A DNA stretch of 64,000 nucleotides from Rapana venosa (taxonomy: Eukaryota > Mollusca > Gastropoda > Neogastropoda > Muricidae): assembly GCA_028751875.1 (NCBI GenBank), contig CM054154.1, positions 58,411,129 to 58,475,128 on the forward strand, given 5' to 3'. The notes beneath the pieces are model-generated. The model did no database searches. It was not told the DNA's origin and saw only the letters and a program-made list of their open reading frames with translations. Below, piece after piece: positions 1-11,670 of the stretch. Within the stretch, counting starts at the first letter, position 1, and every line of letters begins with the position of its first letter. A program made the translations under genes and the position numbers.

Positions 1-1800
1 GATAAGATAGAATAGATGATAGATAGATCGATAGATAGACAGATAAGTAGAATAAGATAAGGATAGATAGATGATAAGATAGATAGAATAGATACGATAA
101 GTAGATACAGGAGATATATAGATAGAATACAACGATAAGATTGCGATGATAGATAGACAATCAAGATAGAATACAGATAGAATAAGATAAATAGATAGAT
201 AGATAATAAATAGGAATTAGAATAGATAGATAATATGATATGTGATAGATAGATAGATCTACCAGAAATAAGACAGACAGAGACAGACAGACAGACAGCC
301 AGAACAAGACAGAAACAGAACAGAGACAGACAGACAAGACAGACATACCAGAACAGACAGAACAAGACAGACAGAACAGACAGATATGATAGATAATAAG
401 ATATAGATAGGTAGATAATAGAATAGATAGAATAGATAATAGAAAGATATGATAGATAGATAGACTAGAATAGGAGATAGATTGATAGATAGATAGAGAA
501 GGTATATAGATAGATAGATAGATAGAAAGTTACAGATAGATAGATAGATAGATAGATAGGTAGATGAGTATGTGGATGGAAGGATTGATCGGATAGATAG
601 ATAGATAGATAGAATAGATAGATAGATAGGTAGATAGAAGGATAAGATAGTAGGAGACATAGCGGTAGCAATAGAATAGATAGAAAGACAGATATGATTA
701 GATAGATAGCGGTAAATAGATGGATGGACAAGGATGGGATGGATAGATAGATAGATAGATAATAGATAGAATAGGACTAAGAATAGATGGATAATAGATA
801 AAGACATAGGTAGAATAGATAGATAGACAGATAGATAGATAAGATAGCGATAGATAGATAATATGATATAATCAGATTAGATAGGTAGCGATAGATGATA
901 AGATCAGAAGATAATAGATAAATAGACATAGATAAGATAGGATGAATAGTCTAATTGAATCAGATAGAAATTCCGAAATAATAATAGATATGATCTGATA
1001 GATAGAATAGATAAGATAGGATAGAAGAATAAGATAGATAGGATAGATAGCCATAGATGATAGGCAGATAGAGGGATAGATAGAAAGTAGAATAGATAAA
1101 TAGAGATAAATAGATAGATAGATAGATAGGTAATAGGATAGGATCTAGACCAGATAGATAGTATAGATAGAACAAGATAAATAAGACATAATACAACAAA
1201 AAAAACAACAAAATAAAAGGAAACATTATGAGGGGTAGGATAATTAAAATAGAAGATAGCAGAAGAAGTAGATTAGATAATAGGTAGATTGAGATTGGAT
1301 AGATAGATAAGAATAGATAGATAAATTGATAGATAGATTGATAGATAGAACAGATAGAAGATAGATCAGATAATAGACATAGATTAGATAATAGATAGAT
1401 AGGATAGATAGAATAGATAGATTGTACATAGGAGAAGATAGATAAGATAACAGATAGAATAGATAGATGAGTTAAGATAGATGATAGATATGATAAGATA
1501 GATAGATAGTATGATATATAGATAAATCAGATAGATAGATAGAGTAGAAATAATAGGTAGATTAGATAGATAGATAGGATAAGATAATAGATAAATAGAT
1601 AGATAGGTAGATTATAGATAAAAGAAATGACAGATAGATTGATAGAATAGAGTAGAATAGATAGATAAGATAAAAGACATGAACAGATAACACCAGATAG
1701 ATAAGAATAGACAGACAGATAGATGATATTGATGTCTGATAGATAGATACGATAGATAGATAGAAATAAAATCGGTAGACAAGACCTAGGATGGAAGGAT
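1..1800. repeat. Decayed GATA/GATAGATA satellite
   Basis: The whole stretch is built from GATA, ATAG and TAGATA words with many single-base indels and substitutions (GATAA, GGTAGA, GATTGATAGA). A sub-block at about 262-385 is dominated by ACAGACAG words. The long minus-strand reading frames through it (Tyr-Leu-Ser-Ile repeats) are translations of the tetranucleotide and are not genes. The indel density is higher than in the clean microsatellites elsewhere in the window, which points to an old array or to assembly noise. Confidence 0.95.
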
Positions 1801-2110
1801 GGCTGGATAATCAGTATGGAGACATCAACAGTTAGTCATACAGGTAAGGCCAGGCACTGGAGGGGGTAGTTATAGGTGGGATAGGTAGGGAGACTGGTAG
1901 AGATAGGTACGTAGATAAGGTAGGAAGTTGGTAGACAGATTACGTAGGTTAGTTAGACAGAAGAAGTAAGACAGGAAATAGTTGGGGTGGAAGAGAGAAG
2001 ACACAAGAGCAGAGAGAGAGAGAGAGAAGAGAAGAGAGAGGCAATGAAGGCAGGACAGAGACAGCAGCACACAGAGCACACAGACAAGACAGACTAGACA
2101 GGGCAGATAA
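1801..2110. repeat. Purine-rich degenerate repeat margin
   Basis: The satellite fades into G/A-rich sequence with GGTAG words and a short (GA)n run at about 2012-2045, then ACAGAGCACACAGACAAGACAG words. No gene is seen. Confidence 0.7.
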
Positions 2111-2819
2111 GCATAAAAAATAGAGAGGAATGAAACATGAAAAACAATGTTTTCCTACATTCCTTCAGGTAAAGTGAAGAACAAGGAGGAAAAGCCTTTC
2201 TAATAAAGAAAGGAGAGAAGCAATAGCAGACTGCCCAGCGCTAAATGGAAAAACTAGCAATGCAAAAAAGCTCCAAGCAAAATATCTCTTTGTTTGGTAT
2301 TTATTCTGCATCAAACTGGATCACGAACCGAAGACAACGCTTGCATATTAAATAGATTCCAAAAACACTTCGGTTAGATGTACATACTACTTATTTCTTA
2401 GAAAGAGTATAGCAAGAGGAACCCAGAGAGACAATAGACAATGAGCAAATAGGTTTAATTGTGATGTTAAGCAATTAAACCCATTCACAAGGGACAGTGG
2501 GAACAGATTGGCCACAATACATATATTGAACAAATAAACAAACAAAAAAATGATAAGTTGATATGGCCCAAAATGGTCCCATGGGCAATCGATTCCACTA
2601 CAGGACAATTGGCCCCCATTGTGAAAGGATATCAACATAATCAAATTCACTACATCATACCTTGACAATGCTCGCTCTGGGACTGTTGCCATGCACCTGA
2701 TATGAGACTTCAATCTCAGGTAGGCTCAACGCGGCACTCATCTGGCTTTCGCTTACTGTTTTTGTATTTACAACCACCTAGCACTGCTGCGTGGAAATTT
2801 AGCTTCTCCCCACATTCGA
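2111..2819. other. Unassigned sequence, no gene seen
   Basis: Complex sequence of ordinary composition. A 108-residue minus-strand frame (2387-2713) shows no motif I recognise and no codon periodicity I would trust. No repeat family was recognised here. Confidence 0.5.
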
Positions 2820-3083
2820 CTATTGCTCTCTCTGTCTCTCTCTCATCCTCCTCTCAAACGAATCTCACTCTCCTCAACTCTCTACATCATCTCTCGCTCT
2901 CATTTGTCTCACTCTCTATCTCTCTACTGGTCCTCATCCTCTCTCTCTTGTCACGTCACTCTGTATGTCTCACTTTCTCACTCTGTCTCTCTCTCTAGTC
3001 TCTCTCTCTCTCTGTGCTCTCTCTGTGTCTCTCTGTCTCTCTAGTGTCTCTCCACTCCCTACTCTCTCTCACCTCTCCTCTGG
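2820..3083. repeat. CT-rich microsatellite
   Basis: Imperfect (CT)n with CTCTGT and CTCACT variants. The overlapping Ser/Leu-rich reading frames are artefacts of the repeat. Confidence 0.85.
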
Positions 3084-3599
3084 AACGTCCTCTGCGACTA
3101 GACGCATTCAAGAAAGGACTCAAGTGATGCGCCCAAGCGGAGACATCCAGGCTATCAAATGACCATGGCGTATTCTCTTACTGTGTTAAAGATGTTTAAG
3201 ATGGTGTTGTGGTAGAACGTGAAATGATGAAGAATGGGCTGTCTCCATCAAGCATGTGAGTGCCCAACGACGGCTACATTATAGATAGAATTTCAAACTG
3301 TAACGTGTATGCTACTCAAAACTAATGAGAACGCCACATATAATTCAAACCTTACCAATTCCTAATGAGGTGCTTGGTGGGGGGCTCTCCACTTGTCTTC
3401 TTTTGCGTGCAGACTTTTCTTTCTCTATTTTCCCCAAATTAATCATGGAATGCGGCTCCACAATCCACAACCTTCCACAATGCACGTAAAAACCCGATCT
3501 ATACGAGCAAGACCTTCACTAGTAATAAGAAAATAACCATTTCACTAAAGACACAGTCCGTCAAGTAAAATTCATTGCAATCTTACAATCAACTACCGA
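3084..3599. other. Unassigned sequence, no gene seen
   Basis: No recognisable domain, repeat unit or RNA gene. It begins with a short piece after the CT repeat and grades into the A/C-rich tract that follows. Confidence 0.45.
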
Positions 3600-6500
3600 C
3601 ATGGAGAACTGTCACTACACAACAGATATATCGACACACCAAGTCAACACCGCAACAACCAAATGATCAAACTTACGCACAACCACAAACGAAATCACTA
3701 CAAATCTAGACACATATTCAACCACACTATCCACCAACAACTCTTCAAGACAATTCACGAGCATCTTCCTTGACGAGAAAAAACTCTGTTTGATCACAAT
3801 CACTAGTGTAACCCACACGACTAGTACAAATATTAATACAAGGAACACACTTTCTGACAGAGAGAGACTAAATAAGGAACTTCGAAAATCTTTAAAAGAC
3901 ATACAGAACTCATAGAGTTGAATGTTGTAGCCAGTGAGATGACCCGACCATATCCCCTCCTAACATTACCTACTATACTGCTCTAACCTACCCCGTAGGA
4001 GAGAGTAGCCTTCCCTCCAAGCACACTTTCACCGTCAGTCCGCTAACCAAGCACCCTCCATCCTCCCCAACCCGTCCTGAAGTAACCTATAGATAACCAA
4101 CCAGCTTACGACTCAACTCCCCTAGTCCATTAAAGGACGCCATCTCTAACCCTCAAACCAACAATCTAAAAAAACCAAAAAAAAAAAATCAACCCCCAAC
4201 CCCTCAGTCCTCACACCGCAATCTCCATACCTCGCAATACCCCTGTGCGTTAGCCGCCTGACTTGGCACATCGCATTAATTGTCTCTTAACATCACCTGC
4301 GGCGAGCCTGTGTAGCTTTCCCGTACCACACACCTTGCCTGTCACTGCCATCTAAACAACCCCTAAATGCAGTCAGTTCTGACCCCCCACCAATGTTGCC
4401 CGAAGACAGAAAGCATCATCTGCGCCACAACCCTTAACGCCTAACACTCACCCTCCTCCTCATCATCCACCAAGCCTGGCCAGCCCTCAGTGTATCCGAA
4501 TACAGAGCCAAGCATCACAGCAAGCCTCCTCTCCATACTCCTCTGTCACCTCCACTGCCTCAATCATGTATAGGACGCCATCTTAATCCTCCCCCAACAA
4601 TTCCCAACCCCCTCAAAAATGACACCCCTCTCAAAACGAACCCTTCTGATCCCATCACCGCGTGCACTCTATTCTAACCCACCAAACCCACTCCACCGCA
4701 ACACCCAAAACCACCTCGACATCCTCCACTGAGCCCTAGCCTCTTCTATTCTGCCCTCTGACCCTCCTCCCTGCCTTTCACAAAACCATTGTCCAACAAA
4801 ACAACAACACCTAACACAAAACTTCCATCCAGTCTCTACAGCTTTGACACATAAATCTGCTATCACAACATCTCCACTGGCCAACTGTCCACAGCCAGCT
4901 CCCCATCAACGCCTCAACAGCACAAGTTGACAATCACCCTACCAGACACAGGAGAACAAACCACTTGCACAAACAGATAGAGAAAACAGCCACCGCATCA
5001 AAGACCAGCACAGTCCAAAACAAAAAACCATAATGAAAAGATCCCACAGAAACAAGCACTGAAGTCGACCATATGCGACCTTACATCAGCAAAACATCCA
5101 ACAATAGACAACGGTCGACAAAAAAAAACAAAGCCAAAAGCCTGTCCTGCTTTCAAACGACTGGCAAATAACCACTGAAAACAGAAATCAATGCATTTAA
5201 AGAAAGAACCCTACATCAATTTGATACAACATACGTCGCCATCCCACTCCAACAATCCATCACATCCGTCAACTCCTCCATTACCAAAGATTCCACCAGC
5301 AATCTAACAACCCCTCACAGAATTCCTCTAAGTGAACCCTAAAAGATCCCACTCTGACATATCCAGACACCCCAATACAGACAGTAAGAGAAATCAACTG
5401 TCCCCAAGTCCCCACTGAATAATAGATTTTCACGATCCTTTGACCAGACACACAAACCCCAACCCCCAAACCACCCCCTCCTCCCTGAATAAATATGCCC
5501 CTCTTTCCTTTACCAAAACGCAAAAAAAAACACTTTTAGGGGGGGGGGTGGACTAAGTAATATCTACAGTTCCCAAGAATCCTATCAACTCCAACCCCCT
5601 CACCCCCCCCACACCTCCCTCCCCATCCGCCCATTCAGAGCATCTAATAAAAAGACGTCACACCACTGCCAAGCCGAGGAGCTCTAAACTGATCATCATG
5701 ACTCTGTCTTAAAGGTGACTGTGGGAGAACAGAGAGGCAGAAGTTACCCAGCCCCCTCAGACCAAAAGCTAAAAAACTAGACGTAACCATCGGAAGGCCT
5801 GAGACAGTCCAACAGAACACCTCTTTTGAAGTGCTGTCAAGCTACTCACCCCCTATTCAACACTACGTTCAAACAAGATCATGCTTCCATGTTTGGCATC
5901 AACAGTAGCCTACAAAGTGCAACAGTTGATTGCACGACATGGCAATTGCGATGGTCAAGGACTACGCGCCCATCTTTTCCCACATGCCTACCAAAAACAG
6001 CCTCAGCAATCATACCCCTCTCTTACGGCCGACACCATAACAGGACCACCAATTCTGTGAGGGATCCAACCCCCTGAAACCTCTCCAAGGACTGTGCTCG
6101 AGAAGGGGGTGACATCTACATCTGCTCACCCCACCTCTTTAGTATTGCAGACTGGAAGTGGGGGCACCCAGGAAAGCCCTCTATTGATACATGGACCTTT
6201 CACCACCAATTGCGGTTTGCGAATAGACACCATAGACATACACCTGCAACACACAGGCCAACCAAACCTCTGCCCCGCACTTCAACTCAACGATCCAGAT
6301 GACACAAGCTCTATCCGCCACCAAGCCACAGTCCACCAACAGTGGAATAGCAATCTAGCCTCAACAGACAACGGGGCAACGGCCAGAATCGCTACTCAAC
6401 ACCCACAACCACAGTAGAATGACAGTTCCCACCAGCCTCTTGGCAGAGAGAGCAACAATTCGCTCAGGGGACCTCTTGACGGCAGACGTTTCCCTCCTAC

Positions 6501-6660
6501 TCTACTGAGACGAGCCAAAACCAAAGACTCGTAGCACCTGGGGCCACTAAGCCCCCCACCCCACGTCATTCACAAGGACACCCTAAAAGCTAGCTGCGAG
6601 GTCCTGCAGAAATACTGCACCAGCAAGCCCTTCACTGACCTAACCCCGCCCCATTAATCT
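3600..6660 (+). other. Long A/C-rich, G-poor tract of unknown origin
   Basis: The plus strand is dominated by A and C with few G for about 3 kb (for example AACCCCC, CCACCAAAA, CACAACC words), unlike any neighbour. Conceptual translation on the plus strand gives Thr/Pro/Asn/Gln-rich peptides interrupted by stops. One segment (about 3600-3902) has only one stop and ends in a charged, possibly coiled-coil stretch (ERLNKELRKSLKDIQ). Short open frames at 5826-6077 and 6094-6417 carry no domain I recognise. It could be a decayed ORF1 of a retrotransposon, a transcribed strand under biased mutation, or a divergent satellite. I cannot choose between these from sequence alone. Confidence 0.4.
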
Positions 6661-6689
6661 ACAGAGAAAGCGAGAGGCCAGAGAATTGG

Positions 6690-7430
6690 GGAGAAAGGAC
6701 TGTGAGTGTGCTGTGTGTGTGATGATTGTGTGTGTGTGTGTGTACGAACGAGCGTGTGCGTAATTTGTATTTGTGTACTCTCGTAGTGTAACTACCTATG
6801 ATCTTTGTGTCATCTCGTCTGTGTCAATGAGATTGTATGTAAGTGTGTATATGTGCGAGTGTCTGTGGGTGAGTGAGAGGTGACGTATGTGTTTGTATGT
6901 GTGTGTTGTTATAATTTTTTTTAAATTGTTCATTCATAATCCCTGAATTTGGTTGTTGGGTTTGTGTTTTTATTGGTTGTTGTTCTTTTTTCTTGTGTCG
7001 TGTAGATGTTGTTGTTTTTTTTCTATTTAGATGTATTTATGTTTTTTTTAAATTGGTATGTTCAGTATGTTTTTATGTATTTGCGCGTTTTTCGTGTGTT
7101 TCTTTAATGGAGTTGGTTAGATTGTTGTTGTTATGGCTAGTTGGGTTGCTATCCTTGTTTGTTGTGTGTCTTTCTGTTTTTTACAACCGTCCCCCACCCC
7201 AAATTAGAAGTCGCTGTGGAAAGTGGCAACAAACCTGATATTCCCTTCTGCACCGTTCTAACTCCAGTATTTCTATTTTTATTCTCTAGCCATAAAACAG
7301 AACAATGACTTAGGTATACTCCTATGTACCTGTATTTATCAACAATACCGAAACTTAGAAAAGACACTTATTTTTTTTATTTCTTTTTTTTTTTTATTCT
7401 TTTACACATGTTGCGTGGATTTTATGGTTC
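6690..7430 (+). other. T/G-rich tract, possible retrotransposon 3' UTR
   Basis: The composition flips abruptly at about 6690 to T/G-rich, starting with an imperfect (TG)n run (6706-6910) and continuing with TTGTTGTT and T-runs. The texture resembles the T/G-rich 3' UTRs of the CR1/L2-like copies at 24660-25440 and 61440-62615. No coding sequence for such an element was recognised upstream, so the assignment is only a suggestion. Confidence 0.35.
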
Positions 7431-7774
7431 CTTTTGAGCTTATTTTTCAAAGAATTGATGGAACTAAGGTACGTGAAAAGTGTGCATCTCACAGAACATT
7501 GAGACACTCTGTACAAACAGAAGAGAATCAAAGACCCATAGGAGATTTTGGATTGAGTGTGGAGGCCTAGTGTGGTAGTTTATGAGTCTTTGTTGTGTTT
7601 TTAACAAACGTATTTTTAAGTCTTTCTAAAAAAAACTATTATATCTATCATATTATTAAACTGTAATTTATTATTAATATTTATTCTTTTAAAATTAATT
7701 TTTTAAATTTATTTAAACACAGTATTTTTGACCGAGTCGAGCTAAACAATCTCACTTTATTATGAGGAATGCCC
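7431..7774. other. AT-rich unassigned sequence
   Basis: No gene is seen. The stretch at about 7625-7720 is almost pure A/T. It directly precedes the subrepeat leader of the CR1/L2-like element. Confidence 0.5.
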
Positions 7775-7809
7775 ATACAGTGAAGTGTGCAACACTGTGC
7801 AGGGAACTT

Positions 7810-8060
7810 GGGACTATTGGCTGAGTGCATTGTTCAGTGACTGCTGAGTGACATTATTCAGTGACAAAATGAGCCGTGTACCAAATCCCCGGACTAATTG
7901 CTGAGTGGCCTTTTTCCAGTGATAAACAAACTGTGCTGTGCCGAGAGTTCCCCACCACCCACCCCCTACTATTTGCTGAGTGGCCTCTTTCAGTGACAAG
8001 ATAAAGTGCTGACCATATCTTGGGACACACCTCAGTGCTCATTGGGCTGCTTCAACGAGA
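7810..8060 (+). repeat. Tandem subrepeats in retrotransposon leader
   Basis: A core TGCTGAGTGGCCTCTTTCAGTGA-like unit recurs about four times (near 7820, 7842, 7900 and 7973) at a spacing that grows from about 22 to about 75 bp, with diverged filler such as accaaatcccc and gagttcccc. It sits just ahead of the endonuclease ORF, where some non-LTR families carry promoter-bearing monomers. That regulatory role is inferred. Confidence 0.7.
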
Positions 8061-8517
8061 GTGTCACTTGTGATTTGGTGTGACCAAAGTTTTCTGGTGG
8101 CCTTGGGAGACTCTTCACTGGCAGAGACTAACTGTGACCAGGCTGTAATTGAAGCAGGGCACCCTTGTGTTGACACTTGCAGGGTTGATAGCGAAGTTAC
8201 CTTAGTTTTGTTGTCGCTGTTGTGATGCTATAACAGTGAGGATTTCAGATTTCAGTACCTTATTGTGGGTTGGAGTGGTTATTTTATTTTCACCTCACTC
8301 AATTTTGTTTCCTTATTTTGTTATACTTATTTTCCTCCTCCACCACCACCCTATCATTTTCCCCCTTCAGGTGTTGAGTTCTCCAACTACAAATCTATTT
8401 TCTATTTTCCTTACCGCCAGTTGCTCCTTTCTTGTTGTCTTCCTTCACACATATCCCTACCTCACAAACCAAATAAGACAGATGCATACCAACCACAATA
8501 AGTGGCCCTCTAAGGAT

Positions 8518-9469
8518 GGCCTACGTATTTGCCACCTAAATATAAACCATACATTTAATAAAATCGAAGGAATATCAACGCTTATCACTAACAAAGGCAA
8601 TCCATTTCACATACTAGGGCTATCTGACTTTCAGACCCCATATTGGACACTGATATTTATATTCCAGGGTATAAAATCCTGCGTAAAGATCAACAAAACC
8701 CCAAAGAAACAGGAATCCTAATCTATATTAGTGGGTCCATAACCTTCAAGCGTCTTCTCCATTTAGAACATTATGGTGTAGAATCCATATGGATTGAGGT
8801 TTCTATAAAAGTTGCCCAACCTATTGTAATTGGGATCTGCTATAGGAATCCAACAGAAAGAAAAAACTGGACTGTCAAATTTGACTCCATGATGAATACA
8901 GTCCTATTAGAATCAAGTGAAATAATCTTATTAGGAGACTTTAATATCAATCTAACAAAAGTAAATAATCAATGGACCCAATTAATAAATTCATACAGCC
9001 TCCACCAACTAGTTCATTCACCCACGAGAGTCACACCAAACTCAAGCACAATAGTTGACCATATCTATGTATCTAACCCTGACAACAGTGTTGAAACGTG
9101 TATCCCAGTCTATACCTGCAGCCATCACTACCCAGTCTGTATCACGTGGTCAAAAAAACGAACAAAAATCCCCAAACCTGGCCACAAAACTATAACATAT
9201 GGTTCCTTTCCGAAATTTGATGAGAATCTTTTCCTTTTAGATTTAAGTAACTCCATTCTTTTGGAAACATTCAGCATTACTGATCCAGACTTAGCCATAG
9301 AATTTTGGATAAAAACTGTTACTGGTATTTACAACAAACATGCCCCACTAAAAATCATTAGGATCAAATATATCCCCAAACCACCTTGGCTCACTAAGGA
9401 ACTGGAAGAAGCATGCTATCTTAGAGACCTTTTAAAAGAACATAAATATTATGAAGAGTCAAAAAATTA
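8518..9469 (+). pseudogene. Retrotransposon endonuclease domain (copy A)
   Basis: The endonuclease would nick target DNA to prime reverse transcription. The N-terminus (LRICHLNINH, then GLSDFQT) is in one frame from 8518. A frameshift near 8640 moves the rest to the frame running to 9469. Visible blocks are YIPGYKILRK, IGICYRNPTE, ILLGDFNINL, STIVDHIYVSN and YTCSHHYPVCITW. The usual Ser-Asp-His triplet near the end of the domain reads Ser-His-His at about 9121-9129, so a catalytic Asp is lost. The linker (PKFDENLFLLDLSNS, KHAPLK, PPWLTKEL) follows. The frame ends at a stop at 9470. It is broken by the frameshift, the active-site change and the stop. Confidence 0.85.
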
Positions 9470-10937
9470 AGAAATGCCATAAGCTCACAAAAACGGTGAG
9501 AAAAAAAGAAATATTTCCAAGACTTACTATCTACCAAACAAAACTCAAAGACTGTATGGCGAGCCATAAATCAAATAACTAACAAACAAGCATCTTCCAA
9601 ACCAAATGTAATCAAAGACGTTACTGTTGAACAACTTAACAACCATTTCATTAATGTCTCTACTAACATTATTAGAAAAAATAAATCAAAGTCCAATAAA
9701 CTCAATGAACTAAAACAATACTTGAAAGGAAAGCATACTCCTTCAAAACTTCACATTCCATTTATGTCTGTTCTTGAGGTCTATGGTTATCTAACTCACC
9801 TCAAACAATCAAGAACGTGTGGTCTTGATGAAATAGACAGCAGAATATTGAAGCTATCAGCTCCAGTTATCACAGACACCCTAACATATATATTTAACCT
9901 TTGTCTCGAAAAAACCCATTTCCCCAATGCCTTCAAAACAGCTAAAGTAATCCCCATCTACAAGTCTGGTGACACTTCAGACCCTTCAAACTATAGACCA
10001 ATTTCCATCATATCTATCCTTTCCAAACCCTTGGAACAACATATAAACAAACACATAGTCGGTCATTTAGATACTACCTACCAACATAAATTAACCCTAA
10101 TCAGTCCTGATTTAGACAAAATCACTCATGTCATAACGCACACGGATAATCCTCCAAGACAACTGGCTATCAAACATTGAGATGACAATAAATTTTCCTT
10201 GAGTACTATTTTAGTAGATCTCAAAAAAGCTTTTGACACAATTGACCCTACACTATCCTAAATAAACTACACCTGTACCATTTCTCTACCAATACCTAGA
10301 ACTACTTGTTTCCTATCTAGAAAAACAGGCAACAGAAGGTGTCTCAATAGGGTCTACAGGACTTCAATCCCCCACAAGCCACAATTATGGAGTACCACAA
10401 GGATCCATACTAGACCTATTTCTCTTCTCACTATACATAAACGATCTCCTTCTCGCACATCAAATCCAAATGCGAACTATTTTGCCTGATGACAGTGAAC
10501 TCTTCATATAAGCACAATAACCTTAACTCTAAAGCAAAGGATTAAAAAATTTTGACAGCTTATTGAATGGACCAACTAAACTATATGTCTATACACCCCC
10601 AAAAAAAAAATACAGCTTATTACCCACTAACAAAAGCGTCAAAACTTGAACCCATAAACTACTCCCATCAAAATTAAAAAGGGAATAATTGAACAAACCT
10701 ATCACCACAAGGTTTTATGGGAAACAATTGATGAAATCCCAGTTGGTTCCACCAGCATATCTCAACTATGCAAATACATGTCCCAAAAGAGTATACCAAC
10801 TTGCTAAAAATCAAGCACTTTCTTGACTTCATTCAGAAACTATTCTTCCGATCTTAGCATACATCCTCAATAGACTATGCTTCTACCGCTGGTGGGATTC
10901 TGCTAGTGCAAACACTATGAAACATTACTTGTCCTGT
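9470..10937 (+). pseudogene. Reverse transcriptase domain, first part (copy A)
   Basis: The longest intact piece is 9722-10180, carrying the entry of the RT domain (GLDEIDSRILKLSAP, KTAKVIPIYKSGD, NYRPISIISILSK). A frameshift follows near 10080. Motif A (LVDLKKAFDTID) is at about 10211-10246, motif B (YGVPQGSIL) at about 10387-10413, and motif C reads LPDDSE at about 10484, where YADD or FADD is usual. Stops and shifts separate these blocks. The domain is cut at 10938-10947 by the RTE insertion and resumes at 11661. Confidence 0.85.
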
Positions 10938-10947
10938 ATAAACGTGC
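10938..10947 (+). repeat. Target-site duplication, left copy
   Basis: ATAAACGTGC here is repeated exactly at 11661-11670. Joining across the insertion restores an in-frame LYKRALKR stretch of the CR1/L2-like RT, which supports a true target-site duplication. Confidence 0.75.
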
Positions 10948-10989
10948 AATGTCAAGAACTATACAACTACCCAATGCAACTTGACAAGA

Positions 10990-11160
10990 GCATAATATAG
11001 GTATGTTGTCTGCTCCTGGGACTTTCCTACTGGTAAATCTGCGAATGGCTTCTTCCACTTCTTCCCTCATAAGGTAATGTCGAAGGGTACTATTGATGTT
11101 GCTGCTTCATCTTCTATTATGCTCTTTTCAGGCTGCATTGGGACTATTGAAGGATTGTAT
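10990..11160 (-). pseudogene. Inverted RTE reverse transcriptase fragment
   Basis: The minus strand reads NPSIVPMQPEKSIIEDEAA, then after a frameshift MREEVEEAIRRFTSRKVPG and ADNIPI, matching the conserved entry of RTE reverse transcriptases. It is only about 60 residues long and non-functional. Confidence 0.75.
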
Positions 11161-11189
11161 ATAAGATTGGAAAGAATCAAGAGTCAAGA

Positions 11190-11500
11190 GTCAAATAACC
11201 ATGGCTGGCAGGTCCCCAGGAACCCCTTCTCACCATCCGTCAAGAAGAAAAAGCTGACATGTTCGGGCCCACGTCACCCGCCACAACACTCTGCCAAAAA
11301 CAGTAACGCTGCAGGGAACACTCGAAGGTGGCAGAAAGAGGGGAAGACAGAACAAGTCAGATGGTCAACATCAGAGAATGGACCATGAGAAGGACTCGGC
11401 AATACTGCCTAGAGCCGAGGACCGAGATGGATGGAGGAGCTTACCACGCTCGTCTTTCGTGTCTCCTCGCACGACCCCCAAGGTCACGGGACGATGAAGA
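11190..11500 (+). pseudogene. RTE C-terminal coding fragment
   Basis: Read across frames, the plus strand gives KLTCSGHVTRHNTL-like sequence, then KTVTLQGTLEGGRKRGRQ, a NIREWT block, the AEDRDGWRSL block and PPRSRD just before the tail. This order is the usual C-terminal end of RTE elements that finish in a GATGAT tail. Frames shift at least twice. The frame nearest the end (11328-11519) runs directly into the acidic GAT repeat. Confidence 0.8.
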
Positions 11501-11627
11501 GATGGATGAAGATGAATGATGACGACGACGATAACGATGACGATGACGATGATGACGATGATGATGATGATGAAGATGATGAAGATGAGAAGATGAATGA
11601 TGATGATGATGATGTGATGATGTTGAT

Positions 11628-11660
<33 letters not shown>
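11495..11660 (+). repeat. (GATGAT)n tail of RTE
   Basis: A long imperfect GAT/GAC repeat follows the RTE C-terminus directly and ends at the right target-site duplication. It is the 3' tail of the insertion; the Asp-rich and Ile-rich reading frames through it are not genes. Confidence 0.9.
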
Positions 11661-11662
<2 letters not shown>

Positions 11663-11670
11663 AAACGTGC
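11661..11670 (+). repeat. Target-site duplication, right copy
   Basis: Exact repeat of the ATAAACGTGC at 10938-10947, immediately after the GATGAT tail and at the point where the CR1/L2-like RT resumes. Confidence 0.75.

Larger units (their letters stand above)
10948..11660. mobile_element. 5'-truncated, 5'-inverted RTE insertion
   Basis: Two RTE pieces lie in opposite orientation between the two copies of ATAAACGTGC. The left piece reads on the minus strand as the start of an RTE reverse transcriptase (REEVEEAIRRF, SRKVPGADNIPI; about 10990-11075, with upstream residues to about 11160). The right piece reads on the plus strand as the RTE C-terminus followed by a GATGAT tail. A 5' segment inverted relative to the 3' segment inside one duplication is the signature of twin priming during target-primed reverse transcription. 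The origin of 10948-10990 is unclear. Confidence 0.7.

Noticed and set aside
161..1429. Long minus-strand ORFs with Tyr-Leu-Ser-Ile repeats
   Set aside because: They are translations of the GATA satellite; the opposite strand and the other frames behave similarly, and no domain is present.
2387..2713. Minus-strand ORF of 108 residues as a candidate gene
   Set aside because: It has no recognisable motif, weak composition and no supporting neighbour; its length is expected by chance.
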